A stretch of DNA of 64,000 nucleotides from Polaribacter atrinae (lineage in GTDB: Bacteria; Bacteroidota; Bacteroidia; Flavobacteriales; Flavobacteriaceae). Positions 43,055 through 52,768 of this stretch are shown in pieces. Each line of letters begins with the position of its first letter. Within the stretch, counting starts at the first letter, position 1. A model generated the notes under the pieces. It was not told where the DNA came from and did not search any database. It saw nothing but the letters and a program-made list of their open reading frames with translations. Made by a program: the position numbers and the translations under genes. The stretch lies in contig NZ_CP150660.1 of NCBI RefSeq assembly GCF_038023995.1, forward strand, positions 3,160,501 to 3,224,500, given 5' to 3'.

Positions 43055-43488
43055 TTAAGTTCTGTCAATCCGAAATTACAGCCAACTCTTTACATCAGAA
43101 TAAAAACTTTTCCTACCCCAATCCATAGCTCCTATAAAAGTAAGACAAAACAAAAGATTATGTTTACGGGTTTCCGTAGTTTAAATTGCGGTTTTGCGTA
43201 ATCTTGTAAAAGAGGTGTGATTTAGAGGTTTTTTTTAGTGTTAAAAACGCTAAATTTCTAGATAAATAATCTAAAATCAACTTTAAAATGCTGATATTTA
43301 GAAGCTTTATTTTACGCACTGATAATTCAATAAAAATAAAATTATTTGTTAACTTTTGAGTGTTCATAAGTTTTTAATCCACTATATATCAGTTATTTAG
43401 TTGTTTTTTCTTGAAACTTTATGATTTTTATCATCTTTTAGGTTGTATATTTGCGGGATATTTATTCCTCAAAAACTTCTTAATTACT
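43055..43488. other. Intergenic region between the accessory segment and nrdJ
   Basis: About 430 bases with no reliable gene (one 67-codon frame on the minus strand is AT-driven). It holds a TTTAGTGTTaaaaACGCTAAA hairpin (about 43236-43256) and a TATATTTG box at 43446-43453, 36 bases before the nrdJ start, the likely -7 element. No cobalamin riboswitch fold is evident. Confidence 0.45.
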
Positions 43489-46038
43489 ATGAAATCAGAT
43501 ACTGTAATGACACCTCGAAAAACTTATTCTAGAGACGAAGCTTTAAAAGCTGCACTTAACTATTTTAAGGGAGATGAATTAGCTGCAAGTGTGTGGCTAA
43601 ATAAATATGCTTTGAAAGATTCTGCTGATACTATTTATGAAAGCACTCCTGATGAAATGCATCAAAGAATTGCTTCAGAAATAGCAAGAGTAGAACAAAA
43701 ATATACAAACCCTTTAACGGAATCAGAAATTTTTGAGGCTATAAAAAACTTTAAATATATTGTACCTCAAGGAAGTCCGATGGCAGGAATTGGGAATCCT
43801 TTTCAAATAGCTTCTTTGTCTAATTGTTTTGTAATTGGTAATAATGGTGAGTCTGATTCTTATGGAGGAATTATGAAAATAGACCAAGAGCAAGTACAAT
43901 TAATGAAACGAAGAGGTGGTGTTGGGCACGATTTATCTCACATTCGCCCTAAAGGGTCTCCTGTAAAAAATTCTGCATTAACATCCACAGGAATTGTTCC
44001 TTTTATGGAGCGTTATTCTAACTCAACAAGAGAAGTTGCACAAGATGGTAGAAGAGGTGCATTGATGTTGTCGGTTTCTATCAATCACCCAGATGCAGAA
44101 GATTTTATAGATGCAAAATTAGAGCAAGGTAAAGTTACCGGAGCCAATGTTTCTGTAAGAATTGATGATGCGTTTATGAACGCTGTAAAAGGAGACGGAA
44201 CGTATTTGCAAAAATATCCCACGTTTAGTGAAAACCCTTTGTATACCAAAGAAATTGAAGCAACTAAAATTTGGAAGAAAATTGTACACAATGCATGGAA
44301 ATCTGCAGAACCAGGAATTTTATTTTGGGATACCATTATCAATGAATCGGTACCCGATTGTTATGCAGATTTAGGGTATAAAACCGTTTCTACAAATCCT
44401 TGTGGTGAGATTCCTTTATGTCCGTATGATTCTTGTCGTTTATTAGCCATGAACTTGTTTTCTTATGTAGAAAACCCGTTTACAAAAAAGGCGGAATTCA
44501 ACTTTGAATTGTTCAAAAAGCATATTGTGATTGCGCAAAGAATGATGGATGATATTATTGATTTAGAGCTAGAAAAAATAGATGGAATTTTAGCAAAGAT
44601 TGAAGAGGATCCAGAAGAGGAAACAGTAAAAGCTACCGAAAGAAATTTATGGTTAAACATTAAACAAAAAGCTTTTGAAGGTAGAAGAACCGGTATTGGT
44701 ATTACTGCAGAAGGAGATATGTTAGCGGCTTTGGGTATTCGTTACGGAAGTAAAGAAGGGAATACTTTTTCTACCGAGGTACATAAAGTATTAGGTGTTG
44801 AAACGTATAGAGCTTCTGTAAATTTAGCAAAAGAAAGAGGTGCGTTTTCTATTTTTGATGCCGATAGAGAAAAAGAAAATCCATTTATTTTAAGAATAAA
44901 AGAAGCAGATAGTAAACTGTATTATGAAATGTTAGAGCATGGGCGTAGAAACATCGCCTTGTTAACCATTGCACCAACAGGTACTACAAGTTTAATGACG
45001 CAAACATCATCTGGAATAGAACCTGTTTTTATGCCTGTGTATAAGCGTAGAAAAAAAGTGAATCCGAATGATAAGGATGCACGTATCGATTTTGTAGATG
45101 AGGTTGGTGATTCTTGGGAGGAGTATGTAGTTTTTCATCACCGTTTTAAACAATGGATGGAAGTGAATAACATAGATTCTTCAAAGAATTTTACGCAAGA
45201 AGAAATAGATGAGTTGGTTAAAAAATCTCCATATTACAAAGCGACTTCTAATGATATTGATTGGAATAGCAAGGTAGAAATGCAGGGAGCTATCCAAAAA
45301 TGGGTAGATCATTCTATTAGTGTTACCGTTAATTTACCAAATGATGCAACAGAAGAATTAGTTGGCGAATTGTATTTAAAAGCCTGGGAAGTTGGTTGTA
45401 AAGGTGTAACGGTGTATAGAGATGGATCTCGTTCTGGTGTTCTAATTGCTGCAGACGATAAGAAAGAAACTAAAATAACATCGTCTACTTTCTCTAAGAA
45501 ACGTCCTCAAATTTTAGAAGCAGATGTGGTTCGTTTTCAAAATCAAAAAGAAAAATGGATTGCTTTTGTTGGTTTGGTTGATAACAGACCTTATGAAATT
45601 TTTACAGGATTAACAGACGATGAAGACGGAATTTTAATTCCGCGTTGGGTAGACAAAGGATTGATTATTAAAAATAAAAACGAAGAAGGACTTACTAGAT
45701 ACGATTTTCAATATCAAAATAAAAGAGGATACAAAACAACGATAGAAGGATTGTCTCATAAGTTTAATCCAGAATTTTGGAACTATGCAAAATTAATTTC
45801 TGGTACCATTCGTCATGGAATGCCAATTGATAAAATTGTAGAATTGATACAAAGTTTACAGTTTGATTCCGAATCTATAAGTACTTGGAAAAACGGAGTG
45901 CAGCGCGCTTTAAAGCGTTATGTAGAAGATGGTACGGAAGTGAAAGGGCATACGTGTGATAATTGTGATTCAACCAATTTAATTTATCAAGAAGGTTGTT
46001 TAACTTGTAAAGATTGTGGTTCTTCTAAATGTGGATAG
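43489..46038 (+). CDS. nrdJ: Adenosylcobalamin-dependent ribonucleoside-diphosphate reductase (class II)
   Basis: The protein (849 residues from this start) has SLSNCFVIGNNGE, the class II N-terminal region, the GGVGHDLSHIRPKGS substrate segment and STNPCGEIPLCPYDSC with the catalytic NPCGE motif. A GITAEGDMLAALG stretch and APTGTTSLMTQTSSGIEP follow. The C-terminus carries CDNCDSTN and CLTCKDCGSSKCG, cysteine pairs for redox or zinc. It reduces ribonucleotides using B12. A frame upstream would add 26 residues, but MKSDTVMTPRKTY is the natural start. Confidence 0.95.
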   Translation: MKSDTVMTPRKTYSRDEALKAALNYFKGDELAASVWLNKYALKDSADTIYESTPDEMHQRIASEIARVEQKYTNPLTESEIFEAIKNFKYIVPQGSPMAGIGNPFQIASLSNCFVIGNNGESDSYGGIMKIDQEQVQLMKRRGGVGHDLSHIRPKGSPVKNSALTSTGIVPFMERYSNSTREVAQDGRRGALMLSVSINHPDAEDFIDAKLEQGKVTGANVSVRIDDAFMNAVKGDGTYLQKYPTFSENPLYTKEIEATKIWKKIVHNAWKSAEPGILFWDTIINESVPDCYADLGYKTVSTNPCGEIPLCPYDSCRLLAMNLFSYVENPFTKKAEFNFELFKKHIVIAQRMMDDIIDLELEKIDGILAKIEEDPEEETVKATERNLWLNIKQKAFEGRRTGIGITAEGDMLAALGIRYGSKEGNTFSTEVHKVLGVETYRASVNLAKERGAFSIFDADREKENPFILRIKEADSKLYYEMLEHGRRNIALLTIAPTGTTSLMTQTSSGIEPVFMPVYKRRKKVNPNDKDARIDFVDEVGDSWEEYVVFHHRFKQWMEVNNIDSSKNFTQEEIDELVKKSPYYKATSNDIDWNSKVEMQGAIQKWVDHSISVTVNLPNDATEELVGELYLKAWEVGCKGVTVYRDGSRSGVLIAADDKKETKITSSTFSKKRPQILEADVVRFQNQKEKWIAFVGLVDNRPYEIFTGLTDDEDGILIPRWVDKGLIIKNKNEEGLTRYDFQYQNKRGYKTTIEGLSHKFNPEFWNYAKLISGTIRHGMPIDKIVELIQSLQFDSESISTWKNGVQRALKRYVEDGTEVKGHTCDNCDSTNLIYQEGCLTCKDCGSSKCG

Positions 46039-46056
46039 AATTTTATACATGAAATA

Positions 46057-46095
46057 AAAACGCCAAATGCTTTTTAAGTATTTGGCGTTTTTTTT
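46057..46095. terminator. Terminator after nrdJ
   Basis: AAAACGCCAAAT and ATTTGGCGTTTT form the stem, with one internal mismatch and a short loop, then eight T. Confidence 0.9.
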
Positions 46096-46140
46096 GTTTG
46101 AATTTTTTAATTCTTTTTAATTCTTTCTGATTATGAAGCT

Positions 46141-46815
46141 TTATAAAGAAGCAATCGCTTTTTGTAAATCTTCTTTTAACTGAGAATTCATGATGTTCTT
46201 TTTCGAGTATTTCTGATTTATTTCAATCTCAATTCCGATGTAATTTTCTTTAAAACGCTTTCTTAAATACGTTGTAAATCCGTCTGCTTTTCCGAGATAG
46301 GGATAATTAAAACGCACATGCCATTTCGAATTTATCCTATGCAAAGCCTCTTTAAGTTGTAACGCTATCTTTTTTTCTTGTTGATTTGAGGAGTCGTATA
46401 AAAGGCCAATATCACAATTTCGAAGACTATCATTTAAAATAGGTGTAAACGAATGTATAGAAAGGTGTACAACAGTATTCTGGTTGGTAATAAGTGTTTC
46501 AATCTCATTTTTTACGGACTTTCTATAGATGTTGTAGTAAGTTTTAATAATGTCTTTTTTCTCTAAATCGGATAGTTTTTTTGTAAAATCAGAAAATAAA
46601 TTTTTATGCCAAAGAGATCTATTTAGCTCTATGAACAATCTACTTGTTGTGCTGTAATTTGTGTAAATTGCTAAGTGCTTTAGCGTATTAAAAACATCTA
46701 AAGCACCTAAATCATAACCTCTATGGGTATTTAGAATTTCTTTATCACTAAAAAGAGTATGGAACTTTTCTGGAATTTCATTTCCTCCATGTTCACAGGT
46801 TATTACCAATTTCAT
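46141..46815 (-). CDS. N-formylglutamate amidohydrolase family protein
   Basis: The 224-residue protein has VITCEHGGNEIPEKF at the start, THRGYDLGALDVFN, then TTSRLFIELNRS, VVHLSIHSFTPILND (catalytic/zinc region) and YIGIEIEINQKY, the motif order of the FGase family. Classical members hydrolyse N-formylglutamate in histidine breakdown, but no histidine genes are here. It lies 2 bases downstream of the GCS2 ligase gene. In such operons it may trim or hydrolyse a peptide or acyl-amino acid made by the two ligases. Confidence 0.87.
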   Translation of the reverse strand: MKLVITCEHGGNEIPEKFHTLFSDKEILNTHRGYDLGALDVFNTLKHLAIYTNYSTTSRLFIELNRSLWHKNLFSDFTKKLSDLEKKDIIKTYYNIYRKSVKNEIETLITNQNTVVHLSIHSFTPILNDSLRNCDIGLLYDSSNQQEKKIALQLKEALHRINSKWHVRFNYPYLGKADGFTTYLRKRFKENYIGIEIEINQKYSKKNIMNSQLKEDLQKAIASL

Positions 46816-46817
46816 TT

Positions 46818-48050
46818 CTATTTACTTGAGATAAATAGCGTGTTGGTTTCTAAGCAATTTGCTAATTGTGTATAAACGTTTATAATATTTTTATCCGAAG
46901 TATCAGCAGCAAGTGCATTTTCAATTCTTGTTGCGAGTGTTCCGTGTGCAAAAATAATCGTTAAAGCTTCTTGGTAGTTCTCAGAAATATTTTCTTTGAC
47001 CAATTCAAAAAGATGTTTCCATACTTCTTTTACAGTGGAATCATCAGAAAGATTAAAAAGAGTTAAGTATTCTTTATTGCTGATTTTATAGTTTTCACCT
47101 TCATTAATAATTGGGTTTAAAATATTGAACAAATCTTGCTCGTTCCAGCTTTTTTGAATTTCTAAACTCGCTAATTTTCCATTTACCAATTGTTTTAGAA
47201 CTTCAATAATCAACACACAAATAGCAATATCTGCTTTTGGACATTCTTGTATGTCTACTAATCTGATTTCTATGGCATTTCTATCAAAACGCGCAATGGC
47301 ACCTCTAGAATTTAGAAAATGATGGTCTAAAATGTTATTGGTATCGTGTTGTTTAATTTGCTTTTTAATAGGATCAAAGATCGTTTTATGATAAGCTGAT
47401 TTAGAAAACACTTGTTCAGGAATCACCATTCCTGTCATTTCCGGAATCTCTTTTTGATTGGTTTTATAATACTCTAATCGGGTGTCTTTAAAACCCGTAA
47501 AATTACCTTCTAAAATAGGTGAACTTGCGCTTAAACCCGGAATTAACGGTAAAATAACACGAATGGCAGCATGTAGTTTTTCGAATTCAACATCATCATA
47601 AAAAGGTAAGTTAATATGTGTGCTTTGTACATTAGACCAGCCGTGACCTTTGCAATTAAAAATTCGGTTATATAACTCATAAACCTCGCTATAACTGTGT
47701 TTCCATAGTTGTGTGTCTTGCAAAGGATTCATTAAAGGATGGCAAGCTGTTGGTAATAATTTGGTGTCTAACGGTTTTAAAATAGCATTAATTTCTAGAA
47801 TATTTTTATGAAATTCTTCCGATAAGTTGGTAAGGTCTGCGGTAGGTCCGTTTGTTTTTATTTCCACAACATGTGCAACCAATTCGTTGCTCCAGGCAAT
47901 AGCTCCATTATCAATATCAGAAGTAAGTTCTCCATTTTTTTTTGTCAATAAAATATCTACAATTGGTGCAACTTTAAAAGTGGTGTCATTAATTAACATG
48001 TATTCTAACTCAATACCAAAAACCTCAAACAATTTATATTTTGTTCCCAT
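46818..48050 (-). CDS. GCS2-family carboxylate-amine ligase (glutamate-cysteine ligase-like)
   Basis: The 410-residue protein starts FEVFGIELEYMLIND (acidic metal-binding strand of the GCS2 fold) and has HVVEIKTNGPTADL, ACHPLMNPLQDTQLW, NVQSTHINLPF and RFDRNAIEIRLVDIQECPK. GCS2 enzymes join a glutamate gamma-carboxyl to an amine using ATP; glutathione synthesis needs GshA plus GshB. Here the partner is not GshB but a RimK-like ATP-grasp protein, so the product is more likely a specialised peptide or amide. It is one base from the ATP-grasp gene. Confidence 0.87.
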   Translation of the reverse strand: MGTKYKLFEVFGIELEYMLINDTTFKVAPIVDILLTKKNGELTSDIDNGAIAWSNELVAHVVEIKTNGPTADLTNLSEEFHKNILEINAILKPLDTKLLPTACHPLMNPLQDTQLWKHSYSEVYELYNRIFNCKGHGWSNVQSTHINLPFYDDVEFEKLHAAIRVILPLIPGLSASSPILEGNFTGFKDTRLEYYKTNQKEIPEMTGMVIPEQVFSKSAYHKTIFDPIKKQIKQHDTNNILDHHFLNSRGAIARFDRNAIEIRLVDIQECPKADIAICVLIIEVLKQLVNGKLASLEIQKSWNEQDLFNILNPIINEGENYKISNKEYLTLFNLSDDSTVKEVWKHLFELVKENISENYQEALTIIFAHGTLATRIENALAADTSDKNIINVYTQLANCLETNTLFISSK

Positions 48051-48051
48051 T

Positions 48052-49497
48052 TTATTCTAATCGTTTTTTTAATGCTGATAAAATTTCTGTATACACTACA
48101 TCGCCATAAAAGGCATCTTCTACACCAAAATCTACATTTGGATTGTCGTTAATTTCAATAACCATCGGTTTGTTGTTTACAACTTTAATGTCTATTCCGT
48201 ACAAACCTTTTCCCATAATTCTTGCCGATTTTAAAGCCATGTCTAAAACTTTTTTAGGCACTTTTTCTATCGGTAAACAATCAGCATCACCATCTTGTTC
48301 TTTTTTCTTTTTAGCATTCCAGTTATATATTTGCCAATGCCCTTTTGCCATGTAATATTTACAAGCAAAAAACGGTTTATCATCAATAATACCAATTCTC
48401 CAATCGTAATCAGAAGGGCAAAACTCCTGTGCTATGATAAGGTCAGATTCTTTAAGCATTTCATTGACTAAATCAGTATACTCACTTTCTGTTTTTGCTT
48501 TTTTTACACCAAAAGAAAAAGTAGAATCAGGTGCTTTTAATACACAAGGCAAACCAACTTTGTTAAGCACATCACCTATATTATCTCTATGCACAATAAT
48601 TGTTTTTGGCGTTGCTATATTGGCATTGTTTAAAGCTTCTGCCATAAAAACCTTGTTGCAGCATTTTAAAATAGCATCAGGATAATCAATAATAGCAATT
48701 CCTTCTTGCTGCGCTTTGCGTGCAAAGGCATATGCTTCGTTATTTACCTCTGTACTTTGACGAATAAATAAAGCATCAAAAGAAGACAATCTGCTGAGGT
48801 CTTTTGGTTCAATAATTTCTGCATAGATGTTCATCTTTTCAGCAATATCAATAAACTTTTTTAGGGCTTTGGCATTACTTGGTGGCGCAGGGTCATTTGG
48901 GTCTACCAAAATGGCCAAATCAAAATCAGATTTTGCTAACTTAGGCGTGTCATATCGTTTTTTAGAAAAATACTGGTTGGCAAATTCATAGACACTTTCT
49001 AGGTGTTCATTTGGTATTTCAGATTCAGAAATAGCTTTGATACCTTGTATGTTCCACTTATTGTTGAAATTAAAATTTACACGTAAAAAAGGTACTTGAA
49101 AATGTTTGTAAAACAAGCTGCTTAATCCTTTGTATTTTTGAGCAACATTTTGACCAAAATAAATACTTAAAGTAAAGGACCTTGATTTGATGTTTTTTAA
49201 ACTTTGTTGAATCTCATCATCAAATTCTTCTGAAACTATCTTTACAAGTTTCAGTGTTTTTAAATCTACAATGTTTTTTACAGTAGGGACGGCTAAATGA
49301 CCTCTCGCTTCTGCTAATAGAGAAACATAGTATCCTTTAGATTGGTAACTGTAGTTTTTACAAAGGTTAAATATTCTAGCTTTTTTTATAGTAGAATATT
49401 TTGGATTGGTAAGATATTCTTGTGAGGAAATTACGGTAATATTATCAATCGAAAAAAGCCATTTTTCAGGTTGATTGGCAACAATGTATTTGTTCAT
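48052..49497 (-). CDS. RimK-like ATP-grasp ligase with N-terminal RLAN domain
   Basis: The 481-residue protein has an N-terminal RLAN-type domain (about 1-170: ENITVISSQEYLT-like segment, then RGHLAVPTVKNI and YFGQNVAQKYKGLSSL) and a RimK-like ATP-grasp domain (about 260-480: FIRQSTEVNNEAYAFARKAQ, LPCVLKAPDSTFSFGVKK, EFCPSDYDWRIGI and VIEINDNPNVDFGVED, the metal and nucleotide sites). Such ligases add amino acids, often Glu, to an acceptor. It is the first gene of a three-gene operon. Acceptor and product are unknown. Confidence 0.87.
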   Translation of the reverse strand: MNKYIVANQPEKWLFSIDNITVISSQEYLTNPKYSTIKKARIFNLCKNYSYQSKGYYVSLLAEARGHLAVPTVKNIVDLKTLKLVKIVSEEFDDEIQQSLKNIKSRSFTLSIYFGQNVAQKYKGLSSLFYKHFQVPFLRVNFNFNNKWNIQGIKAISESEIPNEHLESVYEFANQYFSKKRYDTPKLAKSDFDLAILVDPNDPAPPSNAKALKKFIDIAEKMNIYAEIIEPKDLSRLSSFDALFIRQSTEVNNEAYAFARKAQQEGIAIIDYPDAILKCCNKVFMAEALNNANIATPKTIIVHRDNIGDVLNKVGLPCVLKAPDSTFSFGVKKAKTESEYTDLVNEMLKESDLIIAQEFCPSDYDWRIGIIDDKPFFACKYYMAKGHWQIYNWNAKKKKEQDGDADCLPIEKVPKKVLDMALKSARIMGKGLYGIDIKVVNNKPMVIEINDNPNVDFGVEDAFYGDVVYTEILSALKKRLE

Positions 49498-50122
49498 TTA
49501 AGAAGCATAATCGCGATATATATTTTAAGTAAAATTATACTTTTTTTTGATTACAATTACAAAAGTTGAAAAAAAAATGTAATTATTTTTTTGTTGTTAA
49601 CTTTCATGATAACAGAAGATAAGGGTGTTGTTTTTAATAACGTTTTGCGTTTTAAGGTGCTGTTTTTTTTGTTGTTTCAAGTTTTATTATCGCTGAAAAT
49701 GAATCAGATGTTTAGTTTACGATTGTAGATTGTGACAAATCTTTATTTAAAAGAATTATTTCTCTTTCTTCTGTTGGTTTTAAATGTATACGTTCTTCTT
49801 TATTTTTATAGTAAAAACAGTTATTTCATCTCTTTTTGTTTTATTTAGATTAGGCGTTTCTTTATAATTCCATCATGAATTAATTGCTTATTTCTGTCTT
49901 TAGAACCTGTTTTTAAAAATCTAAATTGAATAGTTTCTATCTTTTATTACTATTCGGAGGCTTTTTTAGAGTACGTTTTTTAGGTAAGCATTTAATTTAA
50001 AGGCATTTTGACTCTCTTTTTTCTAAGAATATAAGTTATGTTATAGTTTTTGCTTTAAAAAGTCAAGATTATGTAGCTATCAAGATAATATCTGTTATTT
50101 TTGCCGTAACAAATTCTTAACC
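49498..50122. other. Long intergenic region with no recognised gene
   Basis: About 625 bases, very T-rich on the plus strand. No reading frame has a convincing product. A TATTTTTG box at 50096-50103, about 20 bases before the next gene, matches the -7 promoter element; no TTTG lies at the right distance. On the minus strand a TTTTG-N20-TATAATTT arrangement near 49530-49560 may start the ligase operon. Otherwise I see nothing in it. Confidence 0.4.
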
Positions 50123-51082
50123 TTGAGTAATACAAACAATACTTTTTTCGAGAGTGATTTTATCGCTAAAAACCAACAAGTTTTTCTTCCTATTTTAGAA
50201 GAAAAAAATATAGAACTTTTTATAAAAAGAGAAGATTTAATCCATCCTTTTGTTTCAGGTAATAAATTTAGAAAGTTAAAATACAATCTAGAAGAAGCTA
50301 AAAAGCTTAAAAAGAAGGCGGTACTTACTTTTGGAGGTGCTTATTCTAATCATATTGTAGCGACTGCGGTTGCTGGTAAAATGGAAGGTTTAAAAACTTT
50401 TGGTATTATTAGGGGAGAAGAATTGGGTAAAAATCTAGAACAAACTTTAGAAGAAAACCCAACGTTAAAGGTTGCTCATGAACACGGAATGAAATTCCAT
50501 TTTGTTTCTAGAGAACTGTACAGACAAAAAACGTCGTTTGGTTTTATTGAAAAAATGAAAAATAAATGGGGTGATTTTTATTTAATTCCAGAAGGAGGAA
50601 CAAATTTTTTAGCAGTGAATGGCTGTGAAGAGATTTTAACAAAAGAAGATGCTCAGTTTAATTACTTATGTGCTGCAGTTGGTACTGGAGGTACGTTAGC
50701 TGGTTTGATAAAAACGTTAAAAAGAAAACAAAAGGTATTAGGTTTCCCTGCGTTGAAAGGAAACTTTTTATCCGAAGAAATAAAAAAATATACCATTAAG
50801 AATGATAATTGGAAATTACAAAAAGGATATCATTTTGGAGGTTATGCCAAGCATAGTGAAGAATTAATTACGTTTATTAATGATTTTACAGATAAAACAG
50901 GCATTCTATTAGACCCTATTTATACGGGTAAAATGGTGTTTGGTATTGTAGATTTAATTAAAAAAGATTTTTTTGCTGAAGGAACTAAGATTTTAGCAAT
51001 TCATACAGGAGGAATTCAGGGAATTGCTGGATTTAACCAGATGTTAGAAAAGAAAAATGAGCCAATAATTAAAAGTATATGA
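50123..51082 (+). CDS. PLP-dependent ACC deaminase/D-cysteine desulfhydrase family protein
   Basis: The 319-residue protein has [20 protein letters not shown] (PLP lysine region), [15 protein letters not shown] (cofactor and substrate site), YLIPEGGTN and [13 protein letters not shown] (phosphate-binding loop), as in the tryptophan-synthase-beta fold. D-cysteine desulfhydrase and 1-aminocyclopropane-1-carboxylate deaminase are the known activities; sequence alone does not separate them. The start codon is TTG (50123). The next gene overlaps by 4 bases, so the two are co-translated. Confidence 0.9.
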   Translation: MSNTNNTFFESDFIAKNQQVFLPILEEKNIELFIKREDLIHPFVSGNKFRKLKYNLEEAKKLKKKAVLTFGGAYSNHIVATAVAGKMEGLKTFGIIRGEELGKNLEQTLEENPTLKVAHEHGMKFHFVSRELYRQKTSFGFIEKMKNKWGDFYLIPEGGTNFLAVNGCEEILTKEDAQFNYLCAAVGTGGTLAGLIKTLKRKQKVLGFPALKGNFLSEEIKKYTIKNDNWKLQKGYHFGGYAKHSEELITFINDFTDKTGILLDPIYTGKMVFGIVDLIKKDFFAEGTKILAIHTGGIQGIAGFNQMLEKKNEPIIKSI

Positions 51083-51921
51083 AGTTAAGAGTTGTATTAT
51101 TTTGTGTTAGTTTATTAATTTTATCAAGTTGTGGGTCTAGCAAAAAAGCTAGTAGAACTAAAAAGGATGCTGGTGTTGTTTTAAATGAACCGAAGCCTGT
51201 AAAAATACCTACATCAAGTGAAGTAGAACGAACTAAGGATTTAATAACTAAAAACTCAAATTTAAATAAACAAACTTTAGATTATATTAGAAAATATGCA
51301 GCAGTTTCTGTTAAAGAAATGCATTTGCATAGAATTCCTGCTAGTATTACGTTAGCCCAAGGTATTTTAGAATCGGGTAGAGGAAGGAGTGAATTGGCTT
51401 TAAAATCGAACAATCACTTTGGTGTAAAATGTCATAGTGAATGGCAAGGACAACGCGTTTATCATGACGATGATCATAAAGGAGAATGCTTTAGAAAATA
51501 CCAATATGTAGAATCTTCTTATGGTGATCATTCTGCATTTTTAACACAAAGAAGAAGGTATGCTTTTTTGTTTAATTATCGCAGTGATGATTATAAAGGT
51601 TGGGCTAGAGGGTTAAGAAAAGCAGGATACGCTACAGATAAAAAATACCCAAATAAACTTATCAAAATTATTGAAGACTACAGGTTGCATGAATTTGATA
51701 AAATTAAAAGCAATGGCTTTAATGTTGATCATAAAAATACAAAAGTTGTGATAGAGGATAAAGGTCTCCAAAAAACTATTAGTAAATACTATGAAGTTAA
51801 AAAAGGAGATACGCTGTATTCTATTTCTAGAAAATTTAATACAAGTGTTGAGGTTCTTAAAGAAATTAACGGCTTAACAGATAATACAATTTCTATTGGG
51901 CAACACTTGCTTACTAGATAA
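51079..51921 (+). CDS. Glucosaminidase-LysM lipoprotein (peptidoglycan hydrolase)
   Basis: The 280-residue protein has a lipoprotein signal (LSSC, Cys18), a glucosaminidase (GH73) domain at about 65-220 ([20 protein letters not shown] with the catalytic glutamate in ILESG, then NNHFGVKCH and [16 protein letters not shown]) and a C-terminal LysM domain ([17 protein letters not shown]). It should cut the glycan strand of peptidoglycan, held at the cell wall by LysM. Its ATGA overlap with the PLP enzyme suggests an operon, though the functional link is unclear. Confidence 0.93.
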   Translation: MKLRVVLFCVSLLILSSCGSSKKASRTKKDAGVVLNEPKPVKIPTSSEVERTKDLITKNSNLNKQTLDYIRKYAAVSVKEMHLHRIPASITLAQGILESGRGRSELALKSNNHFGVKCHSEWQGQRVYHDDDHKGECFRKYQYVESSYGDHSAFLTQRRRYAFLFNYRSDDYKGWARGLRKAGYATDKKYPNKLIKIIEDYRLHEFDKIKSNGFNVDHKNTKVVIEDKGLQKTISKYYEVKKGDTLYSISRKFNTSVEVLKEINGLTDNTISIGQHLLTR

Positions 51922-51931
51922 AGTAAGCTTG

Positions 51932-52744
51932 TTATTTAGATTTGCTTGCTATCAATTTTGTTAATACTTTTTCTACGCCATAATTATCGTTACTTTCGGT
52001 AGTGTAATTGGCAATTTTTGTGATGTCTTTGTGAGCGTTTTTCATAGAAAAACTAAAATCTGCCTCTCCTAACATTTCGATATCATTATGGTAATCACCA
52101 AAAACCATCGTTTCTTCTTTAGTGATATTCAAAATCTGTTGCACCTTTCTTAAAGCGTTTCCTTTATTTGCTTTTTTATCAGAAATATCTAACCAATTTT
52201 TTCCGGAGATTTTAATGAGTAATTCATCATCTAAATCCTTTATAATTGGGTACACATATTCTTCTGAAGATGTAAAATGATAAATGGCTACTTTTAAGAA
52301 ATCTTCCTTATCTACAATGCTGTTTAAGTCTTCTACAATTTTGTACTTGGTATAATATTCTTGAAACAAATCAATAAATTCTTCATTTTTAGAATCGATA
52401 AATGCCCCATCTTTTCCACATAAAACTACCTGAGAATTTTTGATAGTTTTTAAAACGGGAAGAATCTTTTTAATTTTATCTGCAGAAAGTAAATTTAAAA
52501 CAAGTAGTTCTTCTTTTTTTTTCGCTATTCCACCATTTTCTGCAATTACATAAATATCATCTTTAATGGCTGCTAATTTAGAGACGATACTATTGTATTG
52601 CCTTCCGCTTGCAGCACAAAAAATAATATTATTTTCTTTTAGTTGTTCAAATAGTTCGAAGAATAAGGTGCTTACTTCCCCTTTAGAGTTTAGTAGTGTT
52701 CCATCCATATCAGAAACTACTAATTTTACTTTAGATAAATTCAT
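51932..52744 (-). CDS. Cof-type HAD-IIB family phosphatase
   Basis: The 270-residue protein has SDMDGTLLNSKGE (HAD motif I nucleophile Asp), FCAASGRQYNSI (motif II), a cap with VIAENGGIA, KANKGNALRKV (motif III Lys) and VFGDYHNDIEMLGEADFSF (motif IV). It is a cytoplasmic sugar-phosphate or cofactor phosphatase; the substrate is unknown. It converges with the glucosaminidase gene with only 10 bases between them and no clear terminator. Confidence 0.93.
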   Translation of the reverse strand: MNLSKVKLVVSDMDGTLLNSKGEVSTLFFELFEQLKENNIIFCAASGRQYNSIVSKLAAIKDDIYVIAENGGIAKKKEELLVLNLLSADKIKKILPVLKTIKNSQVVLCGKDGAFIDSKNEEFIDLFQEYYTKYKIVEDLNSIVDKEDFLKVAIYHFTSSEEYVYPIIKDLDDELLIKISGKNWLDISDKKANKGNALRKVQQILNITKEETMVFGDYHNDIEMLGEADFSFSMKNAHKDITKIANYTTESNDNYGVEKVLTKLIASKSK

Positions 52745-52768
52745 TGTATGTACGCTAAAGATGTGTGT

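Noticed and set aside
43164..43367. Reading frame of 67 codons on the minus strand before nrdJ
   Set aside because: It is AT-driven, has no signal or family match and lies over the likely nrdJ promoter region.
43055..43488. Cobalamin riboswitch upstream of nrdJ
   Set aside because: I looked for the conserved B12-box-like segments and paired stems and saw none.
46818..49497. Glutathione biosynthesis pair (gshA/gshB)
   Set aside because: The second ligase is a RimK-like ATP-grasp with an RLAN-type N-terminal domain, not GshB, and the third gene is an FGase, which does not fit glutathione synthesis.
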